From the NCBI GenBank assembly GCA_021234155.1, contig JAJEKV010000001.1, positions 29,900,177 to 29,964,176 on the forward strand: a DNA stretch of 64,000 nucleotides, read 5' to 3'. Origin of the DNA: Isoetes taiwanensis. Lineage: Eukaryota; Streptophyta; Lycopodiopsida; Isoetales; Isoetaceae. Of the stretch, positions 20,866 to 32,466 are shown piece by piece; positions within the stretch are counted from its first letter, which is position 1; every line of letters starts with the position of its first letter. Position numbers and translations under genes: made by a program. The notes beneath the pieces were generated by a model. It was not told where the DNA came from and did no database searches. It worked only from the letters and a program-made list of their open reading frames with translations.

Positions 20866-21360
20866 CGACCATTGCATTGCTCCATGAGTTGCGGGTACTG
20901 CTTCTCAAGATCTATTTGTAGTGCCCACGTAGCGTCTTCCACTTGTAAGTGTCTCTTTCACTGGGTATTGGAGGATTGAGATCTTCTTGTCTTCTTATAG
21001 GATCTGACAAGAAGAACCTCTGGAACAATCTCAAGGTGATCGCCCATTGTTTCCAGTAACTTTGGTCTCTCCAGTACTTCCTCTGGATTAGGAATGTGTT
21101 TCTTTAGGAGACTTACTCTTTTGGTTATCCTGAATTGTCCAGCCCACCTTGGAGCAAGCTTCTTGCAATTGTCGATGCAGAGCTTCAGCTGATGCTGTAA
21201 TCGCCGATGCAGAGCTTCAGCCTAACCGCCGATGCAGAGCTTCATCTATGCAATTGTCGATGCAGAGCTTGTCGCTATGCTCTTCTGCCGGCCTCTTGCT
21301 GCTAGAGGATATCTTTGTACTTCCTCCACCAACTGTTGCATGTCGGCTAGCATCCGTTAA
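20866..21360 (-). pseudogene. Chromovirus integrase C-terminus and chromodomain fragment in D
   Basis: On the minus strand this matches the remnants at 640-2042: a chromodomain-like end near 20866-20990, then a linker with 'PEEVLE'-type sequence and the GPY/F stretch near 21120-21170. Frames are broken and a short motif around 'CGATGCAGAGCTTCA' is repeated four times at 21171-21270, an internal tandem expansion within the KLRIG-like coding stretch. No integrase core or RT follows to the right, so this is the only recognisable pol part of D. Confidence 0.65.
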
Positions 21361-23074
21361 CGTCTTAAATAAACATTACAGTCTTGGACCCCTGCATGAT
21401 CCTGCTGGACTTCCCTAATGCATGCAATTATATTAATTACCTTACGGTAATATTCTTATATTAGCATTATAGTAGTATTGGATATATTGCTTCCAATAGT
21501 ATTATATTTAACTAACTATTATATGATAACTTTACGACCTTTAAGATATGTCATCATACGATTATCGATGCCATACTTAGTTTGAAACGTATTTTAATTG
21601 TTTATCATATGGCTAGGATTTATATCATCGGATCCAAGTGTTGAGCGTATGACTCTCGCTCGCTACTTGGTTGGTGATGTATCAACCTTACATGTATATA
21701 CTTTATATTTGCTATACTTATGGAAAGACAGACAAATTCTTATTATATTTGTCAAGATCCTATGAAAGTTACTTAAATGCCTTTGGAAGGAATTACATCC
21801 TTGCGAAGGTTTAACTAAGATTTTATGTAATTATTATCTTACTTTATCTCGATACTGAGATATCTACACAAGATAAACTATCTATGCAGCTATTATGAAC
21901 ATATAATTTATCAACAAGGCATTAAAGCTTATGATACATGCCATCATGGAGTGCTATCGATGCCCTGCATGATAACATATTTAAGATTATATAATTTATG
22001 TAGTTATATGGGGTTGACAACCCTGAATAATTTAATTAAGAGCTAGGCTACTAGCTCATTCCTAGATGGGAATGCAAACAATAGATCATGGCGTAAGAAA
22101 AATTATGCAAAGCCTCTCCCCACCTTGGTTGTCGCACCCGCTAAGGCTGGAATACATCTCCCCATTGAGCCGTTGCATTGCTTCCATTGATTCGCTCCCC
22201 CGCTTGGTGTAGTTGACTACCACGTCAATCTTGCATGCTGAAGGACACATAGACATTAAGCATCTATCTATCTTACGCTCCATGTGCTTTTGCTACTTGC
22301 GCAAGGAAGTCTATTCTAAGGGTCTACTAATTTTATGGCGATTCAACCCCTAAGATGTAGGTAGGTTCAGTCCTAAGATTGAGCCTCAATGTATCCTATC
22401 CCCTTAATTGATGTTGTCATAACATCTTAGCTATTCTATTTACCTTAAGAGGTTATATGCTTCTTATCTAACACATTAATTTACTAGCCTTAGCTAACAT
22501 ATTTAATCATCTATGATGGATGCAGCCATCATGTTTAACATATCTATCCCTAAGCGATGAGTTATTGAATTATTTAGAACAATTCTAAATTGCAAGGTTT
22601 TATTATCATGACAATTCTTTTTGCCTCAAGAGACTATGTGATTAATATGTTTCTTATTTCTCGATGTGCCTTTCATGTGCTATTTAATTTTATATTCTAA
22701 ATATCCCCCTTTTCTTAGTTATTTACTCTCTTGGAATATTCCTATCAATTGAATTGATGTCATCATAACAAGTTGGCCGGACTTGTTAGATTACTTCTTT
22801 TCATTCGATTGGATTATTCCTTGGAGGTACTAGCTTTATACATGGTCAACAATTGTCCTAGTAATGATTCCTTCTTAGCGAGGTGATCAATCTCACCAAG
22901 TGGTTTCAATATGTTGGATGTCTGTTAACAATCATGTATAATTTTAGTTACTCCTATGCATTTCCTTCCCACTCATTGATGCTTAGTTCAACTTGGGGCG
23001 ATCCCTGAGAAAAAACTGGAAATGCCTTCCATTCCCATTATGAATGTCATCATCCATAAGCCTATCATACTCGC
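21361..23074. other. Element D internal, AT-rich, no genes seen
   Basis: About 1.7 kb, very AT-rich, with many stops in all frames. No RT or RNase H motif was found on either strand. It may be heavily decayed or non-coding filler of a non-autonomous element. Confidence 0.4.
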
Positions 23075-24105
23075 CTATATGATCTCATCCACTCGTTGCC
23101 TTCTTGGTAACATTATTTCGAAGTTGCTTTCGAGACTTGGACTCCTCTTGACGTAGAGGTCAACTTTCTTCATTAGAGGCTTTCCATTGCTGGTGGTTTT
23201 GATGGCGTAGTTGACCACTTGAAGTCTTCTATGATACTTCCCAAAAGCCTGAAGGTGGTTTCGTTGAGAAACATCTTGGCGGCTGAAGGATGCCTCCGAG
23301 ATCCGATATTGTTGTGCCAACTCCATCCTTCGAGTCTCGTAGCATGTTGATGCACCGTGTTGAGGATGTTGTTGCTTTCGCACGCATTCGATTGTCCAAA
23401 GATCTCTTTTCTTTGATCTGTTATATTGAGAGAGAGAGGGAATAACAAAGGGAAATATGCATGCAAGTCATATAGCTTACACTATTATGATTACAAATAC
23501 TATTAAAGCTATTAGGCTCCCTTGGTGTCTCCCCTCGAGGTGCACACGTACTCCATGGCGTTGTTGTCGATGTTCCTCCTAGTGCGCTGGTGTTGAAGAT
23601 CTATATCCTCCTATTTATATGTCAGCTCGTGCTCGATTGGTAGACTCTTTGATATTTTTGAGCTCTCCAATATCCGGCCGGTCGCGCACAACTTTATACG
23701 CTTCACATGCTAACTAAGGATGTGATGGTCGTTGATGCTTCGGCGTTCCGGTCTACTTCTTAATGTTGTTCTTGGGCAATAATTGCTTCCCCTTCACAAC
23801 GTCTGAAGATCTTTGGAGGCGCCTCTTGAAGTTGTGCACAATCCCTTTGGCTAGACTCGTAATTAAGGAGTTGTTCTCTTCATCAGTTGCCTTTCGAATT
23901 GTCGATCCTTGGGTTCACGAAGTTGCATGCGAGTTGTCGTAGCTTTGTGAGGTTCTAGCTGATTCGTCGATTCTTTGGCTCGGTTCTCCTATTCGCTTCT
24001 CCATCGAGCTTCTCATCGTACCTGTTTGATCTCCTCAATGTGATGACTTAGACGTTATCACGATCTTCGTTGCTATGCTGCCTTCTAGTTGCACTTGATC
24101 ACGCT
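23075..24105 (-). other. Element D internal region with unrecognised minus-strand frames
   Basis: Two overlapping minus-strand frames (23075-23383 and 23173-23466) encode basic peptides, for example 'MELAQQYRISEASFSRQD' then 'RNHLQAFGKYHRRLQVVNY'. I do not recognise them. GC content is higher than in the preceding stretch. They could be worn gag sequence, given their position in a minus-oriented element, but no capsid or zinc motif supports it. The last five bases, ACGCT, are the left TSD of element C. Confidence 0.3.
24101..24105. repeat. Target-site duplication ACGCT, left of element C
   Basis: Repeated at 34471-34475, directly after the 3' LTR of C. Confidence 0.95.
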
Positions 24106-26106
24106 TGTTGCCCCCAAAGGGCAACATGCTAAAATGAAAACTATTTGGAAAGTCTTTGGGTGCCTGATCTTTGGAAAGTCTTTGGAGTCTTTGAAGTGCC
24201 GGGTGCACGCAGTCTTGGAAAGTCTTTGGAGTCTTGCCGAAAGTCTTTGGAAAGTGCTGGAAGACTAGGTCAAAGTTTGGAAGACTCTTGGCATTTAACA
24301 TTGATATGGAGGTCAAAGGATGTTCTTTCTTCAGGTCAACAAGTGCTCGAGGTTCAAATTTACATGAGGTACTTTATTTGAGGTCAAAATGCTTAGTCAA
24401 AAAGTATGCTCTAGAAGATTACGGGTTATGAAGTTTGGAAGACATTTTTGAAGATTGGAAGTCAAAGAGTTTGGAAGACCCCATGGTGCTTGATTTTATC
24501 CCTTAGCCATTCTCATCCAATCATTGTTCATATTCTATCTCTATCCATTGAGATTTTCTAGCCATTTCTTCCCACACCCATACCCTCCTTTTTGTTTACC
24601 CTTGCCTACCTTATTTTGCCTTACCCAAATTTTCCTTTCTCCATTACATCCCCATCCCCCCATTGCCTCTATACTTTCTCACTTCATATGACATTTGTTT
24701 TTGCAAATTTCCCTAGCCTAGACCCTTTTGCAAGTCCTTACCATTATGCCATGCCACTTGTATACTTTATGGAATATTCTTGACCATTATGCCCAAGGAC
24801 TTAGCATATTCCCAAAGAAAAATTAGGGTTGCCATTGCTAAAGTGATCCACCTCTTCAATTTTCTATAAGTGACCTTTTAAAACCATGGCCTAGCTTTGC
24901 AAAAATAAAAAATACAGCATATTCCATGGATATACGGGAAAAAAATAAATCAGATCGCTATTTTGAGAAAAAACAGACCAAGAACCCTAAATTTCTGCTT
25001 CCACCTCGAATCTCGCCGGATTTGGCACCAGAACCCTCGGAATCTACCTATTTTGACCTTCCCACTCTTTATGAACCGAATAAACCCATCAATCAAGGCT
25101 AAGATTAAGCAAACATTTGAAAACTAAGATAAAAACATGGGATTCGACAAAAGGATTTTCTTGAAGGCCCAGAAGCGTACAAACCTTACTGTGATCATTG
25201 CTGAGCATGACTGGAAGGATTTTGGAAGTCTCTGAGTACTCCCCGATCAAGTCACAAGAGATTTGGTTGGAAATTATCTATTGAAATTTTTATTGACCGA
25301 AGTTGATTTTTGAAGTCTTGAATTATTACTTCCCAACATTATTATGATTGATTTACATTCCTATCAATGAAATTTGATGCCTATCTGAAGAAATTATCTC
25401 TGTTATGATCCTTTACAATTTTTTCCTCAGTTCAAAATTTTATAGAAAATCCCTGAGTACTTTTGATTGCCTTTGACCCATTTGCCATCAATACTTGAAG
25501 CATCTGAAACCTATATGCCTTGAAAAATCCAAAAAATCCTACTCACAACTTAAGTTAGAAATTTTTGCACTCTGTTTTGACTATTCTTGACTGTATTTTG
25601 CCAAATCCAGTCACAAAAATTACTTTTGCTTATCCAGATGACAATCTGACCATTTGCCTAGATTCCTTATCACCACTAAAGCACATTTGCTTTGGAGATT
25701 CTCAACAACTCGTCTGGCAACTCCAAAATTCCAATCTCTGATCACTGTTTTCAGATTTTGACTGCTATTGACCAAATTTTGACTGCACTTTGAGCTCGAA
25801 TAACTCACAAGCTATATCTCTGACTTGGTCAGAAGCTTTACCATTGAGTACCTACATCTTTTCTGACTAAGTCTACAGTGGTTGACTCAAAAAATCGATT
25901 TGCATATCAATGCCACAACTGTTTTGACAAAGGTGTCAATTTCTGGAAATGGGAAAGGTACAAAACTTCAAGTTTTTGGACTTATCATTGAAATTTGCTT
26001 GCATAGATTGATCACCTTAAGTGATCTGGAGGTTCTAACCCCAATTTGAGTGAAAGCTCAAGTTGGTTCCTTGTGGTTGATCCTTAAGCCAGGTTTAGGG
26101 TCAACA
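24106..26106 (+). repeat. 5' LTR of element C
   Basis: The LTR is 2001 bp, TGTTG to CAACA, opening with the same 8-bp-stem palindrome as LTR A. It is related to LTR A mainly near the start and over the last few hundred bases. U3 near 24145-24260 carries tandem 'TTGGAAAGTCTTTGG' and 'GGAAAGTGCCGGGTGCAC' units that differ in number and order from the 3' LTR. Confidence 0.95.
24145..24260 (+). repeat. Tandem U3 repeat in the C LTR
   Basis: Short units built of 'GGAAAGTCTTTGG' and 'GTGCCGGGTGCAC' alternate here and at 32507-32625 in the other LTR, with different arrangement. Repeated U3 blocks are often enhancer-like; here only the repetition is seen. Confidence 0.6.
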
Positions 26107-26109
26107 TTT

Positions 26110-26127
26110 TGGAGGTTCTACCGAGAT
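26110..26127 (+). other. Putative primer binding site of element C
   Basis: TGGAGGTTCTACCGAGAT, three bases after the TSD-verified LTR end. This is the most reliable of the three copies because both LTR boundaries of C are certain. Confidence 0.6.
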
Positions 26128-26149
26128 TTCTACCTGGATTTTCGAACTC

Positions 26150-27270
26150 ATGGCTCCAAAACAAAAGTTTCCAGCAGAACAGGAACCAATGGAAGATCAG
26201 GAGACTTCAGAACCCTTTAGAGATAGACCTCTTCCCCCTAATTTTGCAAGTGGATTACTTCAAAGCTTGCCTTATCAGTTTGAGTTGAATATGCCTATTC
26301 CATTGCCTACTTTTGATTCCAGCATGAGTGCTAATACCTTTCTAAAAGCCTTTGAAGACTATTACAGGGATTTTGGCTTCAAAAAAGGATGCAAGCTATC
26401 ACAATTCGAAAAGTGTTTTAAAGAGGAAAGTGAAGCGGGTGCTTGGCTGACTTATGAGAAGCTTATGGGAACCACTTCTTGGGATGATCTTGTCACCAAG
26501 TTTTTGGACAGGTTTGGAAAACGTGCTGCTCCTAAAGACCTTGTTAATGAGTTGCAAAATTTCTCTATTTATGCAGGTGAAAGTGTGAGCCAGTATAAGG
26601 AGAGATTTAGTACCTTCATGAATAGATGCCAAAAAGTTCAAGTCCTTTGTTCCCACACTCTTTTTTTTGGTATCCTTCTTCATTAAAGGCTTATCTTCCG
26701 CACCAGAAATTCACAGGGAAGCTTATCAAGATTCAAGCCGCTGCGAGAAGGTTTTGATTCCATCTACAAAGTTTTTGCCAAAACTACTTGAATTGACCAA
26801 AATGTTTTCTATTCTACCAGTAAAACACCATAGCTTTCATCATGATCCTTTTACCCCTCGATGCCACCGATGGTCATTATGAATCTCACCATTTCGTCCC
26901 TATTTATGCTTTGTGCATAAAGAAAAGAAAAAGAAGAAGCTGATTCTCAGATTTTAGAAGTCAAGGCGGACCCGACAAAAGTGGACCGAGGCTTTTAGCA
27001 GAGGTGACCAAACAACTTGTGGAGCTCAAGGCAAGCAGGGCAGGTAGAACTTACCCTGAATGTATTCATTGCAATAGAACTTCACACCCAGCTGATATTT
27101 GTTATTGGCAAATATGTCCTAAATGTAAAAAGAAAGGTCACTTTGGTAGAGAATGCCCAGTCTGTGCTTTTTGCAATGAAATTGGCCATCTTGACCTCGG
27201 GATGCAATTGTTAAAGAATATTTTGCCAAGCAAGAGAGGGAAAAGAAGTCTGAGGCAACTCCCCATGTAA
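26150..27270 (+). CDS. gag: Element C gag, frame disturbed
   Basis: Starts MAPKQKFPAEQEP in the context ACTCATGG. The capsid domain is clear in the first 170 codons (YYRDFGFKKGCKLSQFEKCF, TSWDDLVTKFLDRFG, GESVSQYKERF). From 26645 the frame shifts repeatedly (segments 26150-26686, 26667-26882, 27004-27270), then three zinc knuckles are seen at 27061-27205; the third loses its frame inside the motif. The disturbed positions carry changes such as CTG to CTTTG, CTG to CCG and CAG to CGAG relative to A. The protein is therefore probably whole in the real genome. Function is RNA packaging and particle assembly. Confidence 0.8.
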
Positions 27271-27317
27271 GATTTGCAGAGCCTACTAGCTCTATAAGGT
27301 TTGTACAAGCCACAGAG

Positions 27318-28227
27318 ATGCCAAAGACTGAAGAAGTGATGGTGGTACAAACCAGAAGTATGGGAGATTCCCATAAACCTGCTGAGCCTACCAAGTTTGT
27401 TCCAGAGTATTTTAGGAGATCAGCACTGCCACCACCTGTTATAGAGGCCCCTCCTCAAGAAATAGCTCCACCTCCCCAACAAAAATATGGTAAGAAAGAT
27501 CATGACCTTGATGAGTTGGATGTTTTGCTAAAAAATTCTAAAGTAAGTGTGGACTTATTTACATTGTTAAAAATTGCACCTGGTTATAGGAAAAAGTTAC
27601 TACAACAAACTACTTTTAGTGAAGCAGTAGCTTGTGTAGGTGTTGCTAATGCCACTAATCTTATTCTGGCCCAAAATGAAGAGGATCCAGGTGCCTTTAT
27701 GTGCTCGGCAACTCTAGGAGGTTATTCTTTTTCCAATGTGTTGTTAGATGGAGGCTCACCTTTGAATATCATGCCATATCATGTTATGAAAAAATGTGGA
27801 CTCGAGATAGATAAAAGGTCATCTGTCTTGTTAAAATCTTTTTCTAATGCTAAGATAGCACCAGTTGGAATTGTGACCAAGGTCCCTGTTAACTTGAAGG
27901 TATTGTTGTAGCTGCCAATTTTGTTGTTGTTGCTTTTTGAAGATCTAGGAGAAGATACGCACATATATGATCTCTTCTTTGGGAAGGAGGTGGATGGCTA
28001 CAGTTGATGCTAGGCCAACTCAGTGCGAAGGGAGATGCACCATTTCAAATGGCACTCAAGTGGCCACAATCTACAATCAAGACGGTTCTTATGGCTTTAA
28101 TGACGAGGTACATTTTATCAAAGAAATGCTTATAGAAGAACCACTAGGATCATATAGTCTAGCAACTCCTAGCACCAGGAAAATTGAGTTGATCCCTTTA
28201 ATTAGAGAGTGTGCACTACCCTCCTGA
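27318..28227 (+). CDS. Element C gag-protease linker and aspartic protease
   Basis: Continues the polyprotein: VQTRSM, a Pro-rich linker, LLKNSKVSVDLFTLLKIAPGYRK split over the linker, then the protease with LLDGGSPLNIMPYHVM (about 27745-27795). Here the frame passes through KRSSVLLKSFSNAKIAPVGIV without the shift seen in A. A break at about 27898 (ACTGAAGG expected, TTGAAGG seen) ends the first segment. The rest (GRRWMATVDARPT and following) lies in the frame 27967-28227. Confidence 0.8.
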
Positions 28228-28239
28228 AGATGGCGTAAG

Positions 28240-28793
28240 AGGTTGTTTATGGTTTGATGGAGGAATATCAAAGAAATTGAATGTAGCTTCATCTGCAGCC
28301 TATATTAAAAGATACTGCCAATAAACTTTTGGCCAAGGTAGGAAGAATTTTTCCCCAAATAACCTCTAATGCAGCAGAATACAAGGCTTTGATTGCAGGT
28401 CTCCAAGAAGCTAGAGCTATGGATATTTCAATTATACATATCTATGGGGATTCACAATTAGTTTGCAGACAGGTAAATGGTGAATATCAAGCCAAGAATG
28501 CTGATATGGAGCTCCAGAGAAACCAGGTAATGGGAATGCTTGCTCATTTTACCTCTTGGGAAATTACTCATATCCCAAGGGAGCAGAATTGGGAAGCTGA
28601 TGCTTTGTGCAGAGATACTCTGATGACTTATTTATCTGAGGGAGCTATACCAGAGGAAGATTTCGATGAGGATGAGGCTAAGGAGCTTTGTCCCATCCTA
28701 GTTATAAATGCATCCCAGGAAAAGGCAATCAATGAAGTTATAATCAACAAGCATGGCCATGAAAGAACTCGCTTTTGTGGGAGATCTTTTTGA
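28240..28793 (+). CDS. Element C RNase H upstream of RT
   Basis: RNase H with all four acidic positions: WFDGGISKK (about 28250), NAAEYKALIAGLQEA, GDSQLVCRQVNGEYQ and EADALCRDTL. The second residue after IHIY is Gly here and Asp in A. One extra base next to a CTGCAG at about 28297 breaks the frame between the first and second motif. The enzyme would degrade the RNA strand of the RNA/DNA hybrid. It sits between protease and RT. Confidence 0.85.
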
Positions 28794-29764
28794 CACACAA
28801 AATAAGGAAGAGATCAATAAATTCTTTGAAGAGAGAAGTGATGTGTTTGCTTGGGATTATTCTGAGCTTATTGGTATCAAAGAGGAGGTATGTCAATTTG
28901 AAATTAAAATTAAAGAGGGCTGTAAGCCTGTTTTCCAGAAGTTAAGAAGAATAAATGCTTCACTTTTAGATCTAATCAAAGATGAATTGCATAAGATGTT
29001 GGATGCAGGTGTCATTGTAGAGATCATCAACCCTGAATGGGTATCCTGCATTGTTCCAGTGGAAAAAAAGAATGGAACTTTGAGAATTTGCATAGATTAT
29101 CGAGATTTGAACAAAGCCACTATAAAAGATTGTTATCCCTTGCCTTTTTTGGAAGAAATCCTATATGCTGTTGCAGGAAAAGACATGTACTCATTTTTGG
29201 ATGGTTTTTCAGGGTTTAACCAGATTAGTATCAAAGAGGAAGACCAGCCAAAGACTTCATTTATCACTCCCTGGGGTACTTATGCTATGAAAAGAATGCC
29301 ATTTGGCCTAATGAATGCTCCAGCTACCTTCCAAAGAGCAATGGATGTCATTTTCAAAACCATGGCTGCTGAAGAATTTAGAGTGTATCTGGATGACCTT
29401 TGCTTGGGTTCTCATGCTAATAATCATGTGGAATTGCTTGCAAAAATCTGTTCTCTATGCAGGACTTCAGGAGTCAATCTAAATCCAAAAAAAATGCATC
29501 TTTTTTGCATCCAAAGGACAACTCTTGGGACATGAAGTATCCAGCCAAGGTATTCAAGTTGCTCAAGATAAAGTTGAAGCTCTCAAAAAACTGGTACCTC
29601 CCAAGAATTTGAAGCAGGTTAAGAGTTTCATTGGTATGACAAGTTTCCTTAGGATGTATATCCCAAATTTTGCTCATATCTTAAGTCCTATCTCTAAGTT
29701 GACCAGGATAGGGAAGTTTTCTAAATCTGAAAGCAAGCACATACCTATCACATGGACCCCGTGA
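28753..29764 (+). CDS. Element C reverse transcriptase
   Basis: RT palm and fingers: KPVFQKLRRINASL, CIDYRDLNKATIKDCYPLPF, SFLDGFSGFNQISIKEEDQ, MKRMPFGLMNAPATFQRAM, and active site YLDD in FRVYLDDLCLGSH. The frame breaks at a run of eight A (about 29488-29495, within LNPKK) and continues at 29525-29764 with LGHEVSSQGIQVAQDKVEALKKL and the thumb/connection IGMTSFLRMYIPNFAHILSPISKLT. It copies element RNA into DNA in cytoplasmic particles. Confidence 0.9.
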
Positions 29765-31564
29765 GTGCCAAGAAGCTTTTGACTTTCTTATTTTATCCAT
29801 ATGTGAAGCTACTCTTTTTAAAAACCAGATTTGAGCCCCACGCCATTTGAGGTTTATATCACTGTTACTAAAAAGGCTATAGGTTTAGCCATTTTGCAGG
29901 ATAAGCACACCATAGTTTTTGCAAGCAAGCAATGGTCTGCTCTTGAAGAAAGATATACTAGAATAGAAAAAAGTGCTGCTGCTCTCATGTTCCTCATCAA
30001 TAGGCAGGGGCATCTACTTCTGAAAAGCCAAGTTCAAGTTCATATGAAGCAAAATCCAATGGGATTGCTATTTGGTAAAGCAACTAATAAAACCAAAGAT
30101 CCAGAGATGGGCTTGTAAGTTGCAAAGTTATGATATTTTCAGAAAAGAGTTGCACTTGACACGAAATCCTAGCCTCTACTTGCCTTATATATTTTTTGAT
30201 CATGAGGATGAAATGAATATTACTGACACTTCGTTTGCAGTAGCACATTTGGAAGTAACTCAGGGAGGTCAAGCCCAAGGAGGATGGCAGCAACCTATTA
30301 GGGATCTTTTGCAATATGGATTCACTTCTCCAAACCTCACTCCAAGTCAGAAAAGAAGACTTAAAGACAAGTGCAGACAATTCAAGCTAATAGAAAATAT
30401 CCTATGCAAAGTCAACAGGGATGGAATCTTGCTGAGGTGTGTAAGTGAAGAAGAATCTGCCTTGATAATTAAAGAGATGCACAAAGGAATCTGTGGGGGA
30501 CATTTTGCTGGGGATACCACTGCAAAAAAGATTCTCAGGTCTGGATATTATTGGCCTACTGTTTTTAGAGACTGTTATGAGGTTATAAAAACTTGCCATC
30601 AATGTCAAATTTTTAGTAAAAGAATTTTATTGCCAGCTGCCTTGAATCCTATCATATCTCCAGGACCTTTTCAAATCTGGGGGCTAGATTATATTGGTCC
30701 TATTAATCCTTCCTCTGCAGGTCAACATCAACATATTATTGTGGCTACAGATTATTTCACTAAGTGGGCAGAGGCTATACCTTTGAGACAAGCTAATGCC
30801 CTCACAACTGCAAGGTTTTTACATGAATTTATTTGCTCCAGGTTTGGTATTCCCTTCCAGATACATTCTGATAGAGGTACCCCCTTTGTTAATGAAGTCA
30901 TTGCTAATCACTGAGCATTTTGAAGGTCAAGCACACCAAAAGTTCTTCATATTATCCTCAGGGTAATGGACAAGCTGAAGCTACTAACAAAGTATTGAAA
31001 AATATCTTGCAGAAAACAGTGGAGATCAACAAAAAGGATTGGCATATCAAAATAGTGGACGCCCTTTGGGCTTATAGGGTCACTATCAAAACAGCTACAA
31101 ATCACACACCTTTCAATTTGGTTTATGGCATAGAGGCAGTTCTACCAGTAGAACTCGAATTACCTTCTTTGAGATTAGCTCACAAATTGTGTTTACCTTT
31201 TGAACATGCTCTACAGGAAAGACTGGATGCCCTGCTACATTTGGATGAGTACAGAATGGAAGCTGAGAACACAAACTTGTTAAAAAAGGCTAAAGATCTG
31301 GCTGCATTCAAGGCTGCACACAAAATACAAGGCACTTTTAAAAAAGGGGAGCTTGTTCTCAAATGGAACAAGTCAAAGGAGGATTCTGCTGGCAAATTTG
31401 ACAACATTTGGGAAGGGCCCTTTGTAGTGTTGGATCCTGCAGGTACTAATTCTTATTGGTTACAGGAAGTTGCTTCAGGGATGCCATTGCCAAATCCTAT
31501 CAACATCTTGCACCTGAAAAGGTATTGGGACCAGCATGCTTGCTTGTCCCTCTTCTTTTATTAA
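29765..31564 (+). CDS. Element C degenerate RNase H and integrase
   Basis: The second RNase H-like domain (about 29840-30190) reads VYITVTKKAIGLAIL and QVHMKQNPMGLLF: two of its catalytic aspartates are missing, with the Glu of IEKSAAAL kept. Integrase follows: zinc region (HFAGDTTAKKILRSGYYWP, CHQCQIFSK), core residues in GLDYIGP and HSDRGT, and the Glu of NGQAEATNK (30977-30979), so DDE is complete. The C-terminal module has EGPFVVLDPAGTNSYW. Frame breaks at about 29760 (CTG to CGTG), 30095 (A run) and 30906 (TGCTG to CACTG) look like base errors. It inserts the DNA copy into the host chromosome. Confidence 0.9.
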
Positions 31565-32466
31565 AAGGTTTAGAGATTTATAGTAGGTTTAAAGTAGTTA
31601 AATCAGTTGATTTTTAAGCACATTATTTCAGTAGATAGAACAGTTTGACTTTGAGTACATTACTCTAATAGAATTTGGTTCATGTTCCTAGGTTGATCTG
31701 ATCAGGTAATAGTGCAAATGATTTCAAGAACAGGGTTGATACTAATAATTACCAAGTGTCATATGCAGGAGCATCCTTCCTCCATCTTTATTCACCTGTC
31801 CTTAAGCATTCCTACCATCCATCCAGCCTCTTATTCTTGTTTTTCCATACCTTAACAAGCACTCTGCAAAATCACCTTCACCATCATAGCAGAGTTGCAA
31901 GGGTTTGAGACTAATTGGTTTATGTGTTTCCATGACAGGTGCACTCTTCTTCCCTATTTTTTCATCTGTCTTGAGTAGTCCTACCTCCCATTTGAACTCC
32001 TTATTCTTATTCTCATTCCCTAAAGAAGAAAAGCACTCTGCAATTCATCTTTACCATCACAGCAGAGTTGCACTTGTTGAAGATTAGGAGGAAGACATAT
32101 TTTCTTGTTTTGGCGAAGTTTCAAACACTTGCACACTCACTCCATTTCCATTTTACCACCACCTTACCATATACACACTCATTTTCTTTTCACTACTTAT
32201 TCCATTCACAATCATTCCACCACCCTTTTTATGCCTTTTTATCCATATTATTCCCTCACCACATCCATACTTCCATACTCACACTCACTTCCACCTTTTT
32301 CTATCTATATTATTTCATCACCACATTCATACTCACTTCACCTCCACTTACATCTCACACTCTCATATCTCCACTTGGATACCTTGGCACAAAGTTGAAG
32401 ACCCCCTAGTTATCCATTTTCGACATCACATGGTGAGGGGACCAGCCTTTTTCTTGTTTTTTGAGA
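31565..32466 (+). other. Element C 3' UTR: paired hairpins and a G-poor tract
   Basis: Two hairpins with stem CTCTGC/GCAGAG lie at 31859-31898 and 32033-32071, equivalent to those of element A. From about 32130 to 32390 follows a stretch almost without G, made of CA, TTC and ACC runs. The last 60 bases contain GGTGAGGGGACCAG and then a pyrimidine-rich TTTTTCTTGTTTTTT directly before the LTR; no purine run touches the LTR. Confidence 0.65.

Noticed and set aside
24592-24783. Short identical frames in both C LTRs (also 32948-33139, 25620-25808 and 33984-34172)
   Set aside because: They are duplicated only because the LTRs are; no start context, domain or conservation in LTR A supports coding.
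32068-32409. His/Ser/Thr-rich open frame as a real protein (also near 47.1 and 55.0 kb)
   Set aside because: It results from the G-poor repeat tract; several frames are open at once and none is conserved as protein.
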